Positions 50,001 through 63,649 are shown, counted from the first letter of the stretch. The stretch: 64,000 nucleotides of DNA from Hydractinia symbiolongicarpus (GCF_029227915.1 NC_079875.1:14877001-14941000), one strand, 5' to 3'. Translations and numbers: made by a program. The notes: generated by a model from the sequence alone, not told the origin.

Positions 50001-51110
50001 GTGCACAGCTTAGGTGCCATTTTATGTAGTTAGAGTATCTTGCCCCACTCCGCCCCCTTTCCCCTTTTAAACACATTATGTTTTTAATTCGTTGTACTGT
50101 TTTTAAATTGCTTATTTTGTGTTCTTCAACATATTTGCATTATCATGTTGCAAGAGAAGGTCTAGACTTTAAGTCGACTTCACTTAATCCGAGCATTTTA
50201 CTGATGTAAATAATTCCGGCGCGGCGACTTTCCATACCAAATAGGATAAGTATCTTGTCAATTAAAGTCTTCATAATTGAACAGAATATTTCGAACGGTT
50301 TCTCGTTCCTGTAGTACTTGGGAACATTTTCTCTCCTTAACTTGAAAATAAGTCGTTTATACTGGGCCTTAGTAAAATGGAAAATCATTAATCGCCAAAC
50401 CGAAATCCTCTCTATAACAATAATATACGTTGTCTATCTGTGTTAGAAACGGTTGCACCACTGCGTTATTTTAGACTATCCGATCAGTAATTTCTTTGTT
50501 CATGATGACAGGCGGACAAGCAAGCATAAAATGCAGGGATATATATGTGAAGGGCAAATTCATGCGGGTTTTTACACAGGGGTGGGTCAGCGTCCTAATA
50601 AAAAGGAAACGCATCGTTGCATTAAAAAATACACAAGATATAATTGATCGGTAATTTTATAAAAACATAGGTTTCATAGTTATGACCTAAAGCGCAAGAA
50701 AACAATAATCAAGGGGCTAACAAAGACTTTCCCTGTCTATTGACTTGCAAAAGACTTTTCCACGATTCCGGCGCAAAACTGCTGATACCCAATACAGTAA
50801 ACATTTTCTCTTGCCATATGTGAAAAAAATTAGAGATGGCAGGCTATCCGATATCGTCAAACGGCAATTTGTTTCCGCGGTTGGAAAAAATAATTGGATC
50901 AACGTATTACCAATAATAATTATTGAATCAATTATTATCACTATTTTTAAGTTAGAGGAAATCAATATTGTTTGGAATAAAATAATAATTTTTTTTATTG
51001 GATCTAATCTCAATAATATAAATTTCGCGCAACAACAATAATATAATTGATCCAACGCCTGCCGGTTGTCGTTATACATAGGATGTCAGGCTATCCTGTT
51101 TTCAAATAGG
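50001..51110. other. Spacer with an unassigned minus-strand open frame
   Basis: A minus-strand open frame at 50388-50143 (81 codons, charged, with FGMESRRAGIIYISKMLGLS) resembles nothing I know and may be a chance frame or a gene fragment. A block with two GGCAGGCTATCC/GTCAGGCTATCC copies (about 50839 and 51087) flanks AATAATT-rich sequence. Confidence 0.3.
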
Positions 51111-51116
51111 AACATC

Positions 51117-51247
<131 letters not shown>

Positions 51248-53593
51248 TTTTGGGTAAAATCTGAAAAAAATTGGAAATTTGGACTAATCACTTGACCAAA
51301 ATTCCAAGAAATATTTCCTTGACAAATAAAGTTGTATCATAAGTTTCTAGTCCTAAGGATAGTGCTAACGAAAATTATTATATTTTCAAGATTATAAGGG
51401 AATGTCTTCAACATTACTAAAAAAAAAATCGTTTTTTATATATTTCTTTTTTTTAATTAACTTGCCATGCGAATGATTTTAAAAGAACATTTTTCTTAAT
51501 GAAATCATTCCAAACTACATGGAAATAGTTTCAAAAATTTCTGATTTGTTTAAAATCATTTCCGTACAAGACCGAATTTGTTTTAAAATCCTTTCATTAT
51601 GTTTATGTATGATCGTTTTATACAGCATAATTCCTTTCATTATTTCATATCGTTTCAAGAGTGGTTCAGGGGTGTTAAAAAATAGTAAAAAAATAATTAT
51701 CCAACAAGTAATTAAATGCAGGCTTCTCATTTTGTGGTACGCAATTGCGTTTCTAAGCCCATTGCCTATCTGAATGATGTGAGGTTCGGGAAGAATCGTA
51801 TACCTGCGTTGACAGATTACTTCCTACTCAAAAATAGTTCATCGATAAAACAACCTGGTTATTGTTTTATCGATGTGCAGTAGGCTTTTTATCTCACTAC
51901 ATACACATGTTGCTATGCTAGCAATGTTAAGTTTAGCGCTACTAAATTGGAATGAATGATAGACCCTGAACCCATCGCCCCCTGTTAGCGTAAACCTAAT
52001 TAAAAAATGGAGTACAAGTCCTATTGACCTACTTTCCTGCTGGTGCACTCCCTCAAATAGATTGAAACACAAACTGTTTCTTTCTGTCTGCTCAAGGACA
52101 AGGACAGAAATGTGTTAATTTTTGCTGTATTGATAATATGCGTGGTATCTGCAAGTATGTTAAGATATTCCTCTCCCAAATAAAAACACATGTTTCAATA
52201 GTACAATGCAATTTCCGGATTATGTGCAACATTGTAATGGCTTCATTGATTTTGAATTAGAATATAGTATGGAGCAAAGGTTACTGAAAATAAAAACAAC
52301 AGCATATTCAGGCTGGTAGTCGTGTTGAGAAATTTTCTCATTTGTATTTTAAAATGGCTTCATTTTAGAACGAAATGTGGCACAATTTACACTATAGAGA
52401 GACAAGTTCTTTTTAATTTAGGACAAAATACTGCAACATTAAGTTTTGTAGCGTTGTGTTTTTGAAACTATAGAATGAAATTCGGCTATATTCAAGCTTC
52501 CAAGTAACGTGTTCTTGTCATTTTAGAACGAAATACGACCACTTTTACAAAAAAATATTTACATTTAAAAAGTTTAATTATAGTTTTTAATTGGTTTAAT
52601 AAATTTATTTAATTTATTTCAAAAGCAGCAGGAACAGAATAGGGTGAAGGTTGCCTCTTTTGTGGCTCAGTTGACGAAAAAAGAACCGTTTTGCAGAAAT
52701 TATTTCAGGAATAACCAGGACGAGTTTGGGAGTTATCGGGTGAAAAGCTTAAATTTTACTTAAAAAGTTTGCTTTTATATATATGCAGGTGTTTGAAATC
52801 AATGCAACATTAATTGCTGGAAAATCAGGTAAAAAGAGCAATCAGGGAAAACTTAGGCTATGTTTTCTTTACCAATTTTAGTAAAATCTAAGCCTTAAAA
52901 AACAAATAATTGCAAGAAGCATTGTGTTTTCCGTTCTCATTTACAAAAACGATTGTTTGATATTTTTACGTGGATAACGTACAATTTTTTAGGGGACGAG
53001 ATTCGCTCCGCACCCCTTATATATTGACTAAAGATAGAGATAAATCAAAAAAGTAATGTGAACATAGGTAAAGAGACTTTAAAGTTGGAACGAAAACAGA
53101 AAAATTGGACGCACGCCTCGACCCGCCATTTTAAATGAGCATCCATTTATGACCAATAGTTTTCGAAATGGTTGAAAACAAATAAACTAATACAGGTTAT
53201 TCCACGGCAGCCAGGCAACTGTGGTAATAATATAATCCTGACCTAAAAGTTTTATATTTTTGGCTAACATCTAGAAAACATAAGTATTTTTTTGCAATTT
53301 TATATTTAATTTAACATTTTTTGTAAGTAATTTTATCTCTAGAAATTTATATATACATTATCTATTCATCTTTAGAACAGATAATATTTCCTATCACGGG
53401 TCAGTTTTATATGACGTCTGCTATAACAAATGGCGGAAAAATGTAAACAAGCAAAAAAGAGCAAGTGAAGTAACTGAACTGAACAAAAACCCAATTTTGC
53501 GATGTATCCGCGACATTAGATAGTTTATGAGCCCAGTTAGGGGCGTTGTTTGTTTTAAATTTAGTTTTACGAACTTTATTTTATTCGTTGACA
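51248..53593. other. Upstream region of the TTLL gene, no gene recognised
   Basis: AT-rich and non-coding as far as can be seen. A perfect 13-bp-stem hairpin (ATCGATAAAACAA, 8-base loop) lies at 51841-51874. The promoter of the TTLL gene should lie near the right end. Confidence 0.4.
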
Positions 53594-56500
53594 ATGTTAT
53601 TAGAAAACATGGATTCACCACAGACAAATCTTAAATCAAATTGTCAAATACAACAAAATCGTCAATTATTGGAGGATGGTAGTTCAGTGGTATTAGAAAA
53701 ACCTGAAAGTTCTGAAATTCTTTTTAAAACGGATGAAAAGTTAGAATGTGTTGAAGACGATTACCAAGAGCCTGAAGGCGATTTTATCACTTCAGATACT
53801 GATGATGAACATGATGATGAAGTTATACAAAGTAACAAAAATATATCAACTGTAGAATTGGAACTAGGAAAATGCTCAGAAGAAATTTCTAATGGCAGTA
53901 TTCAAAAAAATAAAAGGCTTGAGGGATTAATTTACAAAAACCAGTTTAAGGTAAAGCAGAGAAAGAAAAGAAAAAGGTTAGTTAACCAGTTTTTCTTACT
54001 CAAGCTAAAAAATGTGAAAGTAATGCGTAGAAATCACTTCTGTTTTCAAATCCATCAGTACTAAAGTCTTGGCACTCACTTGAACACACATTCTTTTTGA
54101 GTCAAATAGAAAAAAAAATTGTAATGCATTTAATTTTATCTTTCTAGATTTCTAACAATCAATGTTTCATCTTGCAAATATCAATGCGGTTGGTATTAAT
54201 TTTTACTTTTACTTCATTACACTTTTCCTTTGATTGTTGCATATAAGACCTTTGTCTGGAATTTTCACAGCCCAAGTACCAAAACTGGCAAGGTAATTTG
54301 TCAGTTTCACTATAGACATCAGAAACAAAAAACAGGTTATTAGTGTCGCACACACGCCGTAGATTTGAGGCGCCATAGATTAGTGGTTATATAGCTCTCG
54401 TACTCTGTGTGGGAGACCGGGGTTAGATTCCTCTTGACGGCGATTCAACATAATTGGGACTGCGTAGCTCAAAATGAGCATTAAATACTCTAGGACTCTC
54501 CATCTAGGAATGAATAAATATAAAAAGACCACTGATGTTATTGGGTATAAATTTGCATCTGCCTTAAACCCTTTATATCCTAAGATTTGCCCATGCTGAA
54601 GTTTGTCAACTCTGACTAAATAATAAATAATAACTGATGCACATGCGGAAAATTATAATGCAACCTTTGTTTCAGAAGTTGCCACTATATCAGTTTCGCT
54701 AGAAAAAAGCTGAAAATTTTTAGTGTACACAAGTTTCCTAGGAGCCTAATTAGGAGGCTCATGTACTGTAAGAACATAGAGAAAAGTTTATCAAAACTAA
54801 TTTTCTTAACAATAAAGTATTACAAAGCCTGTTTGTAATAATTACGAATACAGATATTTCATAATGACCTGCTACTTATTATGAACCTTAACAAAATATC
54901 TCCTCTTGTTGTTGCTGTTGTTGTTGTTGTTTTTATTGCTGTTGTTAATCCTTGTAATAATTTAAGTTCGCCGTGTATGCCAACGTTTTGGATTTCGTGA
55001 AGTAGAGGATGGAGAAGACTGGTGTTTATATTGGACAGATTTTTCTGTAAATCTTGAGAGAGTAATGGACATGAAGAAATATCAGGTAAAACTAACACAT
55101 ATTAGACTTTGTGGGGCAACCTATTAGAAAGTGTGGGGCAACCATTGTGGTTTTTGCGCATTTTCGGATTTAAGTATATTTTTGGTTTTAGTTAAGTTTA
55201 AAACGTAATCTCTATAATAATGGCTATATTCTGTATGTTCAAAATTTGTAACGGGAGAAAACCTGAATTTTTCCACTGGTTAACGACTGGTAAAATAACA
55301 ATGCCTTAGAATTCTTTATTAAGGTTAGATTTACTGATTTTAAAATAGCCACACAACTGTTTTTTCTATAGAAAATTAACCATTTTCCTGGAATGAGTGA
55401 AATTTGCCGCAAGGATCTATTAGCTCGCAATATGAATCGTTTATGGAAGCAGTTTCCCAAGGATTATGCGATATTTCCAAGAACATGGTGTTTGCCAGCA
55501 GAGTAAGCAAAAATGTTTGTATATTTGTTTCATTGTGTTTTTCCGTTGCTGTTGTTTTTTGATATGTTCTATTCTTTGATAAAGGATGAAAACATTGATT
55601 CATTAAGTTTTTATATTATTTTCATGCTGTGTTATCAATTTTTATGTGTCGTTGCATATTCTCTTTTATAGTTTTGGTGATTTTCAAACATACTGTCGCT
55701 CAAAAAAGAATAAAACATACATATTAAAACCAGACAGTGGATCTCAGGGTAAAGGAATATTTTTGACCAAGAACCCAAAGGTATATCTAATTTATTAGTT
55801 TTGTAGAAAATGCTCTAAGGACATGTTCACGAAGAACTGGTTCATTTTTAGGGAAATGTTGCAAAACCAACTTTTGTTATAGTTTTCCATAATTTGATTG
55901 GAATAATAACTTGATGCACTAAATTTTTTATGGTTAAATAGAGAGATAAAACTGAAGCATGTTCAAAGAGCCATTTTTATATTGTTACTTAAAGGCAATT
56001 TATTACCAATTAGTTCCGGAAAAAATTGACACAGTTGAATTTTTTAACTTGAAACTTTCAGGGGTCAATTTTGGGGTTAATTTATTTACATTGTAATGAG
56101 CCACAAGAAAAAATGCTAGGTCAATCTTTAAATCACCACGTGATTCTCTCTCATGTAGGATATAAAACCTGGAGAAGATCTAATTTGCCAGCAATATGTT
56201 TCAAAGCCATTTCTCATTGATGGACTTAAGTTCGATCTTCGAGTATACGTACTGGTGACATCGTGTGATCCACTTCGATTGTTTGTATTCAAAGATGGCT
56301 TAGCCAGATTTTCTACAGTTCAATATGTTGAACCGACAAGTAATAATCTAGTAAGATATTTACTATCACAAAGTTTGGTTAAGGAGATTTAATTCAGTTT
56401 TTCGTATCAGTACCTGTAGAATTTAAATTTAAAGAAACCCTGTGGCAAGTGGGAATTCTATAACAGTGACTTTAAAAGACAATAATACAACAAATCTTTT

Positions 56501-59500
56501 TTCTTACTCTAACCTACCTGATATTGTTTCGTAAAAAGTAATAAATGCTCTTTCAAGGATAAAAAAGATGAGATAAGATTGAATGTGAGAAAAGTGAGCA
56601 ACAGCGATCTAAGCGATCTAGTTTTTTGCATGAAATTGTGAGGAAAGTTTGTTTGGAGATTTCTTTGAAATTGCACACAACTTTGCCCAGTGGTTATACA
56701 AATCATGCTTGATTATCGATGTTTAAAAAAGTTTTATAAAAAATTATTTTCAATTTTAAACCTTCTTTAAAGGTTACTTGCTTAGAAAAGTATATCTGAT
56801 TTTACCATAGATGGTTAAAATGTTTTTTTAAAAATGTATTAGAGGCTGTTTCCTAAATTTATTTCTCTGGTAAGTTTTTTGTCAACATTGAGTAGTAAAC
56901 AGGAGCGTACAGAAAAGGATCCAATTTTTACCAAACATGATTGTTCCATATGCAATTTAGTGGCATATTTTTCATCTTTTTAATGCAATTTAATACTGTA
57001 GTGAGTTTGCAGTGAATTTTAACAAACCTAGAGGGTTAAAATTTCAATTTTTTTTTGCTTTCTAGGCCCAAATTATGGAACTTAATATGAAAAAGGTTTT
57101 AAAATTTACAGTCCCACCCCTACATCTGAAAATAATTAGCTATACGCAAACCAAGAATACATATAATTTATAAATTGCGTATTGCAATATTAAAACAAAT
57201 TCTTAAAAGCTCAGGTTTCTGATTGCGAACATTCTAACCAACCTTTTTTCCAAGAGAAAATTAGAGCTAAGCCTATGGTTTGAGTTATAAAAGATATAAG
57301 GTTAGAAGCTGTAATTGTACAATATTCTAAAGATTAGAAAACGACGGTGCTAACAAAATTTATATTTAAGGAGAATATTTATATGCATTTGACGAATTAT
57401 GCCATCCAGAAGAATAGTGACGAGTTTATACGAGATGAAGACAGTGGCAGTAAAAGGTATATTATTATTCTTGTGCTTAGCCTCATTACGAAATATTAAC
57501 CAGCTTAAAGGAAATAACCAGATTAAGGGAAAGGGTTTTATTTGTACAAGGAATAATGTTCTATTATGCCTTATTGCACATATTTAAGATAAGAGGTTGT
57601 ACAGGTTCCACAAATGTTTTTTTCTTTTTGTGAATTTTGCACATGTAAAGATTTTTAGTTAGTCGAGTTGCTATTTGTTTTTCTATTATTTTTCCCCTTT
57701 TTATATCATAATCAACCCTCTATTTTTTCGTTATCTAGTCAAGGTTTAGCAAAAATATTGTTTGCAAATTCGTTCTGCATTTATTCATTTATAAATCGCT
57801 TCAGTTGACTTATTTTGCCATTAACATGCAAAAGTACAGCTTATTTTGTAGACCTGTTCATTATTGCTACGGTATACCAATTACAAATTTTTCATTCATG
57901 CCACCCAACTAATGGAATATAAACAATCTTATGTTTTCTTTCTAATTCAGGAGACTGTCCGTGGTAAATAAATGGTTTCAAGATAATAACTACAATGTCA
58001 ATGAAATATGGTCGCGTATTGATGTAAGTAGGGGGTTATTTTTTATTAAGGTGTTAGGATCTAGAGGTTCCTACAAAGCCAGTGAAAATCTAAAAAGCTC
58101 AAACCCGGTGATTTTTTTGGGAACAAGAAAAGTATTCCTGCAGCAAAAATGCATTTCTAAGGAAGGAAATTTTTCTCTGCGACGTCAAGAAAGCGTACTT
58201 GCTACAAATCAGAAAATCAGTTTTCTGTAATAGCCTGCAACCAAATGGAAACTTATTTTCATTAATTTTCGATATCCCGTTGACTCTTACTGAACCTTAA
58301 AATAAATTCGATTTGTCCAATTTTGGACAATTTTGGTGAGAGCGGTAAATTTGACACATGTGGCTTTGGGAAGCTATTTTACATCTTCTTTTAAAAAGTC
58401 GATTACAAAACTTCTTTTAAATTTTTAATTTGCTCCAGGACCGACAATGTCGCTATTTACGGTGCAAATTTCGTCTCCGCAGGTGTTAAACATAGAAGAA
58501 TCTTGAGTGCATCTTGAATTTCATTAATTAAAGGACGCAGTAATGGTGTGGTTTTTTCATCATCTTTATCATCATCACTCTCCTCAATCTCCTCCCTAAT
58601 AACTACTGTAATACAGCATCATTGGACGAACTATGTTTTAACCATCTTATTTAATGGGCGCCATTTTCCTTGTCTCATAAAAGAACCAGGAACAAATTTG
58701 TTTGATTAACTTTAAAGCCACTTGTTGCTGATTAAAAAAATCAAAGGCAGGATTCGAGAACGTTGATATCTTCGAATTCTAGTCAAAATTTCGAAAAATG
58801 AAAGAATGCAGAAATTAGAAAAATATCAAGGGGGAAATGCATCAAAAGAAACAACAACTTTGCTTAAAAAGAGTTAGTAGGTTCAAGGTACCAACAAGTC
58901 GACCTACTCAGACATTCGAGTTTTCGAGTATATATACGATACCAAGAGTCAACTGAATGTTTCAAGTGAAGTCGGGTCATGAGATTTAGGGCTGAGATCT
59001 CAAATTGGGTTTAACTGACAGTATAAGATGACATTTTATTTGTTAGGTTCCCCTTAGTTTTGTTAAATGTTTCGCTCTCCATCATATGTGTTTTTATATC
59101 TTAGGATGTTATTATCAAGACACTTATATCAGCTCACCCAACTCTGAAACATAACTATAGAACATGTTTCCCTAACCACATGAAGAGCAGTGCTTGTTTC
59201 GAGATCTTAGGTTTTGACATTATATTGGACCGTAAGCTAAAGCCATGGATTTTAGAGGTAATTCAGCCCCCTGTTACTGATTTCTTCTATAAAAGTATTT
59301 TTTCTTGTTTTCATTTTAATATTGCTGGTTAATTTACATTTTTCGAATGTTTTTTTTTTTAAATATTAGTGTCTTGATGTTTTGGTTTCGAAATGATTAA
59401 ACTAGTGTTTTTTTAATTCGATTTATTTTTAAAAGATTTTATTTTTGTGGTGTTTTTTACAAGAATTTCAAATTTTTATGCATTTGTCTGATAGTTTCTT

Positions 59501-62008
59501 GTGCCAAGGCAAATCAAGAATATGGGCTAGAAAACAAGAAATGTTTTGTCCATATGTTGAAAATTTAGATTTTAAGACATCTTGTCAACACAGAAGCCAC
59601 TTATTACACCTTCTTTGTTTGTAGTCCCAATTTTCAAAAGTCTTGCTTGTGAAATCTTGCTTTTTGTTAACTTTTGCAAACAATTTTTACTGGATCTAAA
59701 TGTATCCTTAAAGAACAATTTATGTCATATTTTATGTCGTGAAAATAACAGCCACAAAAAATTAAATATAAGTTCATTTTTAAAAGTTTATGAAGGTCAA
59801 GAAATTTAAAATTTGTTTGAAATTTCAACCTTGTGGTCATTATATTTCTTGCCCGGTTAAGGCTTTTTTTCACTCGAAGAACATTTTCTGAACAGCAAAT
59901 TTTCTGCTGGTAATCTTCATTTCATAATATTACGCACAATTACCTATAAAAAATGAAATACCATGAACAATTCTCACGAAATATCATAATCTGATTGGCT
60001 AACTTTCTACCTGTCGTTTCCGTACAGAATGCAAAGAAAAAGTTAAAATCTTTCCCCGAAACGGAACGGAACAAAAAGGAACGATTTTAAGTACGCGTGC
60101 TCAAAAGCTTCTGTCTACATTCACGTGAAAGAATGTACAGGGCTAGATTAAAACACTATCGTTTTTTTTCTGCAGGTCAATCACTCGCCTAGTTTTACCA
60201 CAGACTCCAAGTTAGATCGTGAGATCAAAGACTCGCTTATCCATGACACTCTTGTGTTGGTCAACTTCTCGTTATGTGACAAAAGAAAATGTGTTGAAGA
60301 AGAAAGAAGAAAAGTGAGGGAAAGACTACTATCAAAAACCAAGGATCAAAAGTAGGTAGAGACTATGACGAAGGGAATAGTCCCGTCTAAAAATATATTT
60401 TCATAAAAGGATTCGTATCATGAAATGATTCATATGCACGTTTTTCGTATAAACATACCACTTATAAGCGCATGCAGGCTCAGATTGGGGATTTTATAAG
60501 CGCATGCTAAGCATATTGCTCAACTATGAATCCTTCTGATGCGTTTTTTCTTATGTTATGGGAACTTTAGTTAGACACAGTTTTTTAAAGCTTAATTTAC
60601 ACCACAACACTATATGAACTTCGCCTCGTGTAGTTATACCTTCTTTTGAAGGTAAAAACATCACCATTACATCTTATCCATATAACTCATAAAGCAACGT
60701 TCAAGTTTTAATTAATTTCTCAATTAGCATAACGTTAGCGCACTATAATCCTGATTTTTTCGTGCAAGCATATCCCAGCCTGATGTGGAATTGTCAATTA
60801 CTTAGAAAAAACATAAATCTTAGGCCCCTTATGCTCACCTCATTCATGGCTTCCTAATACACACTACCCATAAATCTTCAAATTAAGAAGTAATTTATAC
60901 ATTATTTATGCCTTGCTATCATGACCTTGAAAAGTAAGGTTTTAACCTCACCAGCGTATTAAGTTTTGTGGTATTTTTTTTAAAATTGTTTGAACAGGTT
61001 AACAAATCTCAACTTCTGTCAATCTATTCCAAATCAATTTCGGTTGCTTGCGGTTTTAGTTTTTGTTTCACACAAAGAATATAAAGTTGCGAGGAAGTAT
61101 GCACCATAAGAAAACACAATCTTTACACAAAGCGATTTAATGCGAAACTGTTGTAACACAATTTTTCATTTTTACTCTTTCAAACCCGTTTTAATTGCTG
61201 ATACATCGTTGATTATGTATTTCCGATGACGTCATTAAATCAGTGTTTTCCAAACGGGTGCTTGGCTTCGATTTTATCTAATTTCTAAGTAATTAGGCCT
61301 CAAATGAAATCTAGTGCATTGTTATTATTTAAGAAAATTTAAGTTAATTATTTGACGTCAAATTAATGTATTGATGTCATGACGTCTAATTTATCGTGTA
61401 TCAATTTCTGACTAGTCGACCAGGCCCATTAAAATCCACTTAGTAGACAGAAGAAGAATGGAAAGTATCCGTAATTTCATTTTTTAATGACGTCACCAAT
61501 GACCTGTCGATGCGATATTTTTGTTTTTATTAAAATTTGTTTACCCATTGCGTCTATTGTATAGAGCTTGAAACGGTGATCAATGAAATAGATAGGATCA
61601 TGTATTTTCGACGAAGAGTTGCACAGATATTGAGGTTTAAAGGTTTTTTGATGACGTCATCAACCCGTCTGTTTCAAAACGGGTAGGTTGATCAAGCTTT
61701 AGAAAATTAACCTAATTCTGGTCTGGGGTGGTCCCTACTGAGCCACGCAAAAGCTGACATCACTTATTTTCCAGTTATTTAACTTCAAACTTTTAATTGC
61801 AATGCAATGGGTTCACTATTTTAAATAAAAACATATTTTGGCTATCTTAAAGGAACAAGGACACACCCAATTTGGCTTTTACAGGGCAACTAGATTATCA
61901 CTGTCAGCAAATTTACTTGCATTAAGCGTAAAAAAATCATTCTAATAATTTTTTAACAGGTTAAGCAGTAGTGAATCTAATGTGGATTGTGCGGGAAAGT
62001 CAAGTTGA
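53594..62008 (+). CDS. TTLL6: Tubulin polyglutamylase, TTLL6/TTLL13 type (11 exons)
   Basis: Exons: 53594-53976, 54148-54188, 54967-55085, 55372-55502, 55672-55780, 56159-56350, 57371-57456, 57951-58023, 59105-59257, 60176-60351, 61960-62008; 1512 nt, 504 codons. The enzyme adds glutamate chains to tubulin tails in cilia and other stable microtubules. Seen: acidic N-terminal extension (~1-128); TTL core from ~128 with DWCLYWTDFSVNLERVM, NHFPGMSEICRKDLLARN and IFPRTWCLPAD; ATP-grasp motifs ILKPDSGSQGKGIF (Lys ~244), KFDLRVYVLVTS and YMHLTNYAIQKNS (~329-341); metal-binding PWILEVNHSPS (~426-435). The 3' end is uncertain. Without the last splice the frame stops at 60353-60355. Using the GTAGGT donor adds 16 codons in phase (LSSSESNVDCAGKSS). 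Either way it is much shorter than the ~800-residue vertebrate proteins and lacks most of their C-terminal microtubule-binding region. The start ATG is the first in frame; 53609 is an alternative. TTLL6 versus TTLL13 is not resolved. Confidence 0.93.
54369..54508 (+). repeat. tRNA-derived SINE, internally deleted copy
   Basis: Begins GGCGCCATAGATTAGTGG and carries a B box with one change (GGTTAGATTCC). It then jumps, compared with the copy at 2537-2886, over about 115 bp to TGCGTAGCTCAAAATGAGCA and ends near CTCTCCATCTAGG. It lies in the second intron of the TTLL gene in the same orientation as the gene. Confidence 0.85.
61480..61830. repeat. Dispersed repeat copy (TGACGTCA/TGCAATGCAATGG family)
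   Basis: Contains AATGACGTCACCAATGA, GGTTTTTTGATGACGTCATC, AACGGGTAGGTTGATCAAGC and TTGCAATGCAATGGGTTCAC, in the same order as at 33845-34150. A related TCCGATGACGTCATTAAATC block at about 61223 suggests the copy may start further left. It lies in the last TTLL intron. Confidence 0.65.
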
Positions 62009-62310
62009 AATTTACAATTTTATGCGTTTTTATTATATATCTACTTTTCAAATTTTGTAGGGTGTCTTGAATTAAAACTTTAGTATTTTTTTAAGAATCT
62101 TTTCTTGGAGATTTCATTTGTCGCTCGTGTTAAAGAATTTATGACCTCCTTACTTTGACCTAGCAGTGGGGTTTGGGACCAAGAAAAAAGAAAAAGAGCA
62201 GAAATTAAAAAAATATTAAAACTAGAATATTGATTTCTAATTAAAGGCAGAGGTCTATTATTAATTATTTAAGGATTTTTTTTAATGTGGAGACATTTAG
62301 GCACGATATG

Positions 62311-62316
62311 AATAAA
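62311..62316 (+). terminator. Candidate polyadenylation signal of the TTLL gene
   Basis: AATAAA about 300 bases past the spliced stop codon at 62006-62008. It is tentative because the hexamer is common by chance in this AT-rich sequence. Confidence 0.3.
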
Positions 62317-62688
62317 TGAATGCACCCATTTTTAAAAAGACCTTAACGTAAAAATATTTTTATTGTCAAGACCAATACTATACAACTCCTTTTCTCAAGC
62401 TGAGAAAAGTAGTTGAATGTTTTGAAAATCTCATATTTCTGTTTAATCAAATTAGAAAAGAAAAATTGAATTATACGCATTGTTGAGAATATTTTTAATG
62501 TTTTTCCTGATGATTTATCTTAGACCAAATGAGATTTTAAACGATAATCCTGCGTTTTATGTCGTATTTGTAAAAAAAACTGTCTCTCACACACACACAC
62601 TAAACATAACTATTGTTTTTAAAGTGAGCACGTGCAGCACAACAACAAAAAATTCTCATTCTTTTCCATTCTTTCTAAAAAAATGATG

Positions 62689-63633
62689 CTACACATTAGC
62701 TTCCGGTACATCGATCTGTCTCCTACTTTGTACCGTCCTAAATATTACTTCGTAGTGTTCCTTAATCTTCTGATTGCGAATAAGAAAAATGACGGCGTTG
62801 ATTGCCGAATTTGACGTCACAGCTAAAAATGACCACGCTAAGATATTCCGTAAAACGATTTTGTTGAAATGTTCATCCACATTCGCGATAACATAGAGCA
62901 AAGCGAAGGCGTGCGTAAAATAACAACAAATAAGGCTAATAAATATGTAGGCTATAGTTTTCGTTGCTCTTGAGTCGCTTCGTTTGCTTTTGTTGCTGTT
63001 CGGGTGGCGAGCAATTTCGATCGTCTTAGCTTTCTTTTTCACAAAGAACAATAACTTTATGTAAAGTACAGATGTCAATATAACAGTGAGAACTTCATAT
63101 GTACACAATAAAATGTAGGTTTTGTCCCCAAGAAAAACATTGGGAGTTAACTCAACACCAAAACCATACCACACAGACGCTGCAACATTGCTAAGAAAAA
63201 TAAACAGAACGACTATATTCATTTTCTTTTTTGTTATATATTTCTGATAAACGCTGGTGTGTTTGACCAGGATGTATCGATCTATAGCTATCAGGACAGT
63301 TAGTGAATACGAAAAAAGCGCGGGAAACATTGAAAATAATTGAAGTGCTGGCACCAATACACAATGTAAACTAATCAGTTTCGCTATCTGTGCTGGGACT
63401 GTTAAACAACCAATTACGATATCGGATATACTGAGAATGATAAACAGTTTGTTTGATCGATTCTTTATCTGTTTTGTTTTGACAAGTCCATATATAACCA
63501 TGATATTTGTGACAATTATGATAAGCCCTGTTAGCGCGTAGACTAATGTTAGAATTATTTTATCAACTCCAGGTAACGAATACACTGCTTGTAACACATT
63601 GCAGTTGTGCTGCCTGGTGTCTGTTAAATTCAT
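62689..63633 (-). CDS. Rhodopsin-like (class A) G-protein-coupled receptor, intronless
   Basis: A single open frame of 314 residues from an ATG at 63633. Seven hydrophobic helices: TM1 (~26-50, LTLVYALTGLIIIVTNIMVI), TM2 with LSISDIVIG (Asp 2.50), TM3 ending AIDRY (the DRY motif), TM4, TM5, TM6 (~228-250) and TM7 with NSAINAVIF in place of NPxxY. The short N terminus has an NLT glycosylation site. The third intracellular loop is Lys/Arg-rich (KKKAKTIEIARHPNSNKSKR). TM6 lacks the usual CWxP. It signals at the plasma membrane through G proteins; the ligand is unknown. Single-exon class A receptors of this size are common in cnidarians (general knowledge). The start is supported by the lack of upstream in-frame hydrophobic sequence and by the CAA/CAG-rich run just upstream. 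Confidence 0.9.
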   Translation of the reverse strand: MNLTDTRQHNCNVLQAVYSLPGVDKIILTLVYALTGLIIIVTNIMVIYGLVKTKQIKNRSNKLFIILSISDIVIGCLTVPAQIAKLISLHCVLVPALQLFSMFPALFSYSLTVLIAIDRYILVKHTSVYQKYITKKKMNIVVLFIFLSNVAASVWYGFGVELTPNVFLGDKTYILLCTYEVLTVILTSVLYIKLLFFVKKKAKTIEIARHPNSNKSKRSDSRATKTIAYIFISLICCYFTHAFALLYVIANVDEHFNKIVLRNILAWSFLAVTSNSAINAVIFLIRNQKIKEHYEVIFRTVQSRRQIDVPEANV

Positions 63634-63649
63634 CTTTTTGATGGTCCTA

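Noticed and set aside
49430-50076. Long open frames across the gap
   Set aside because: They consist almost entirely of unknown bases and only look open because N codons contain no stops.
50143-50388. 81-codon minus-strand open frame next to the gap
   Set aside because: Charged and protein-like but without any recognised family; kept only as a note in the spacer entry.
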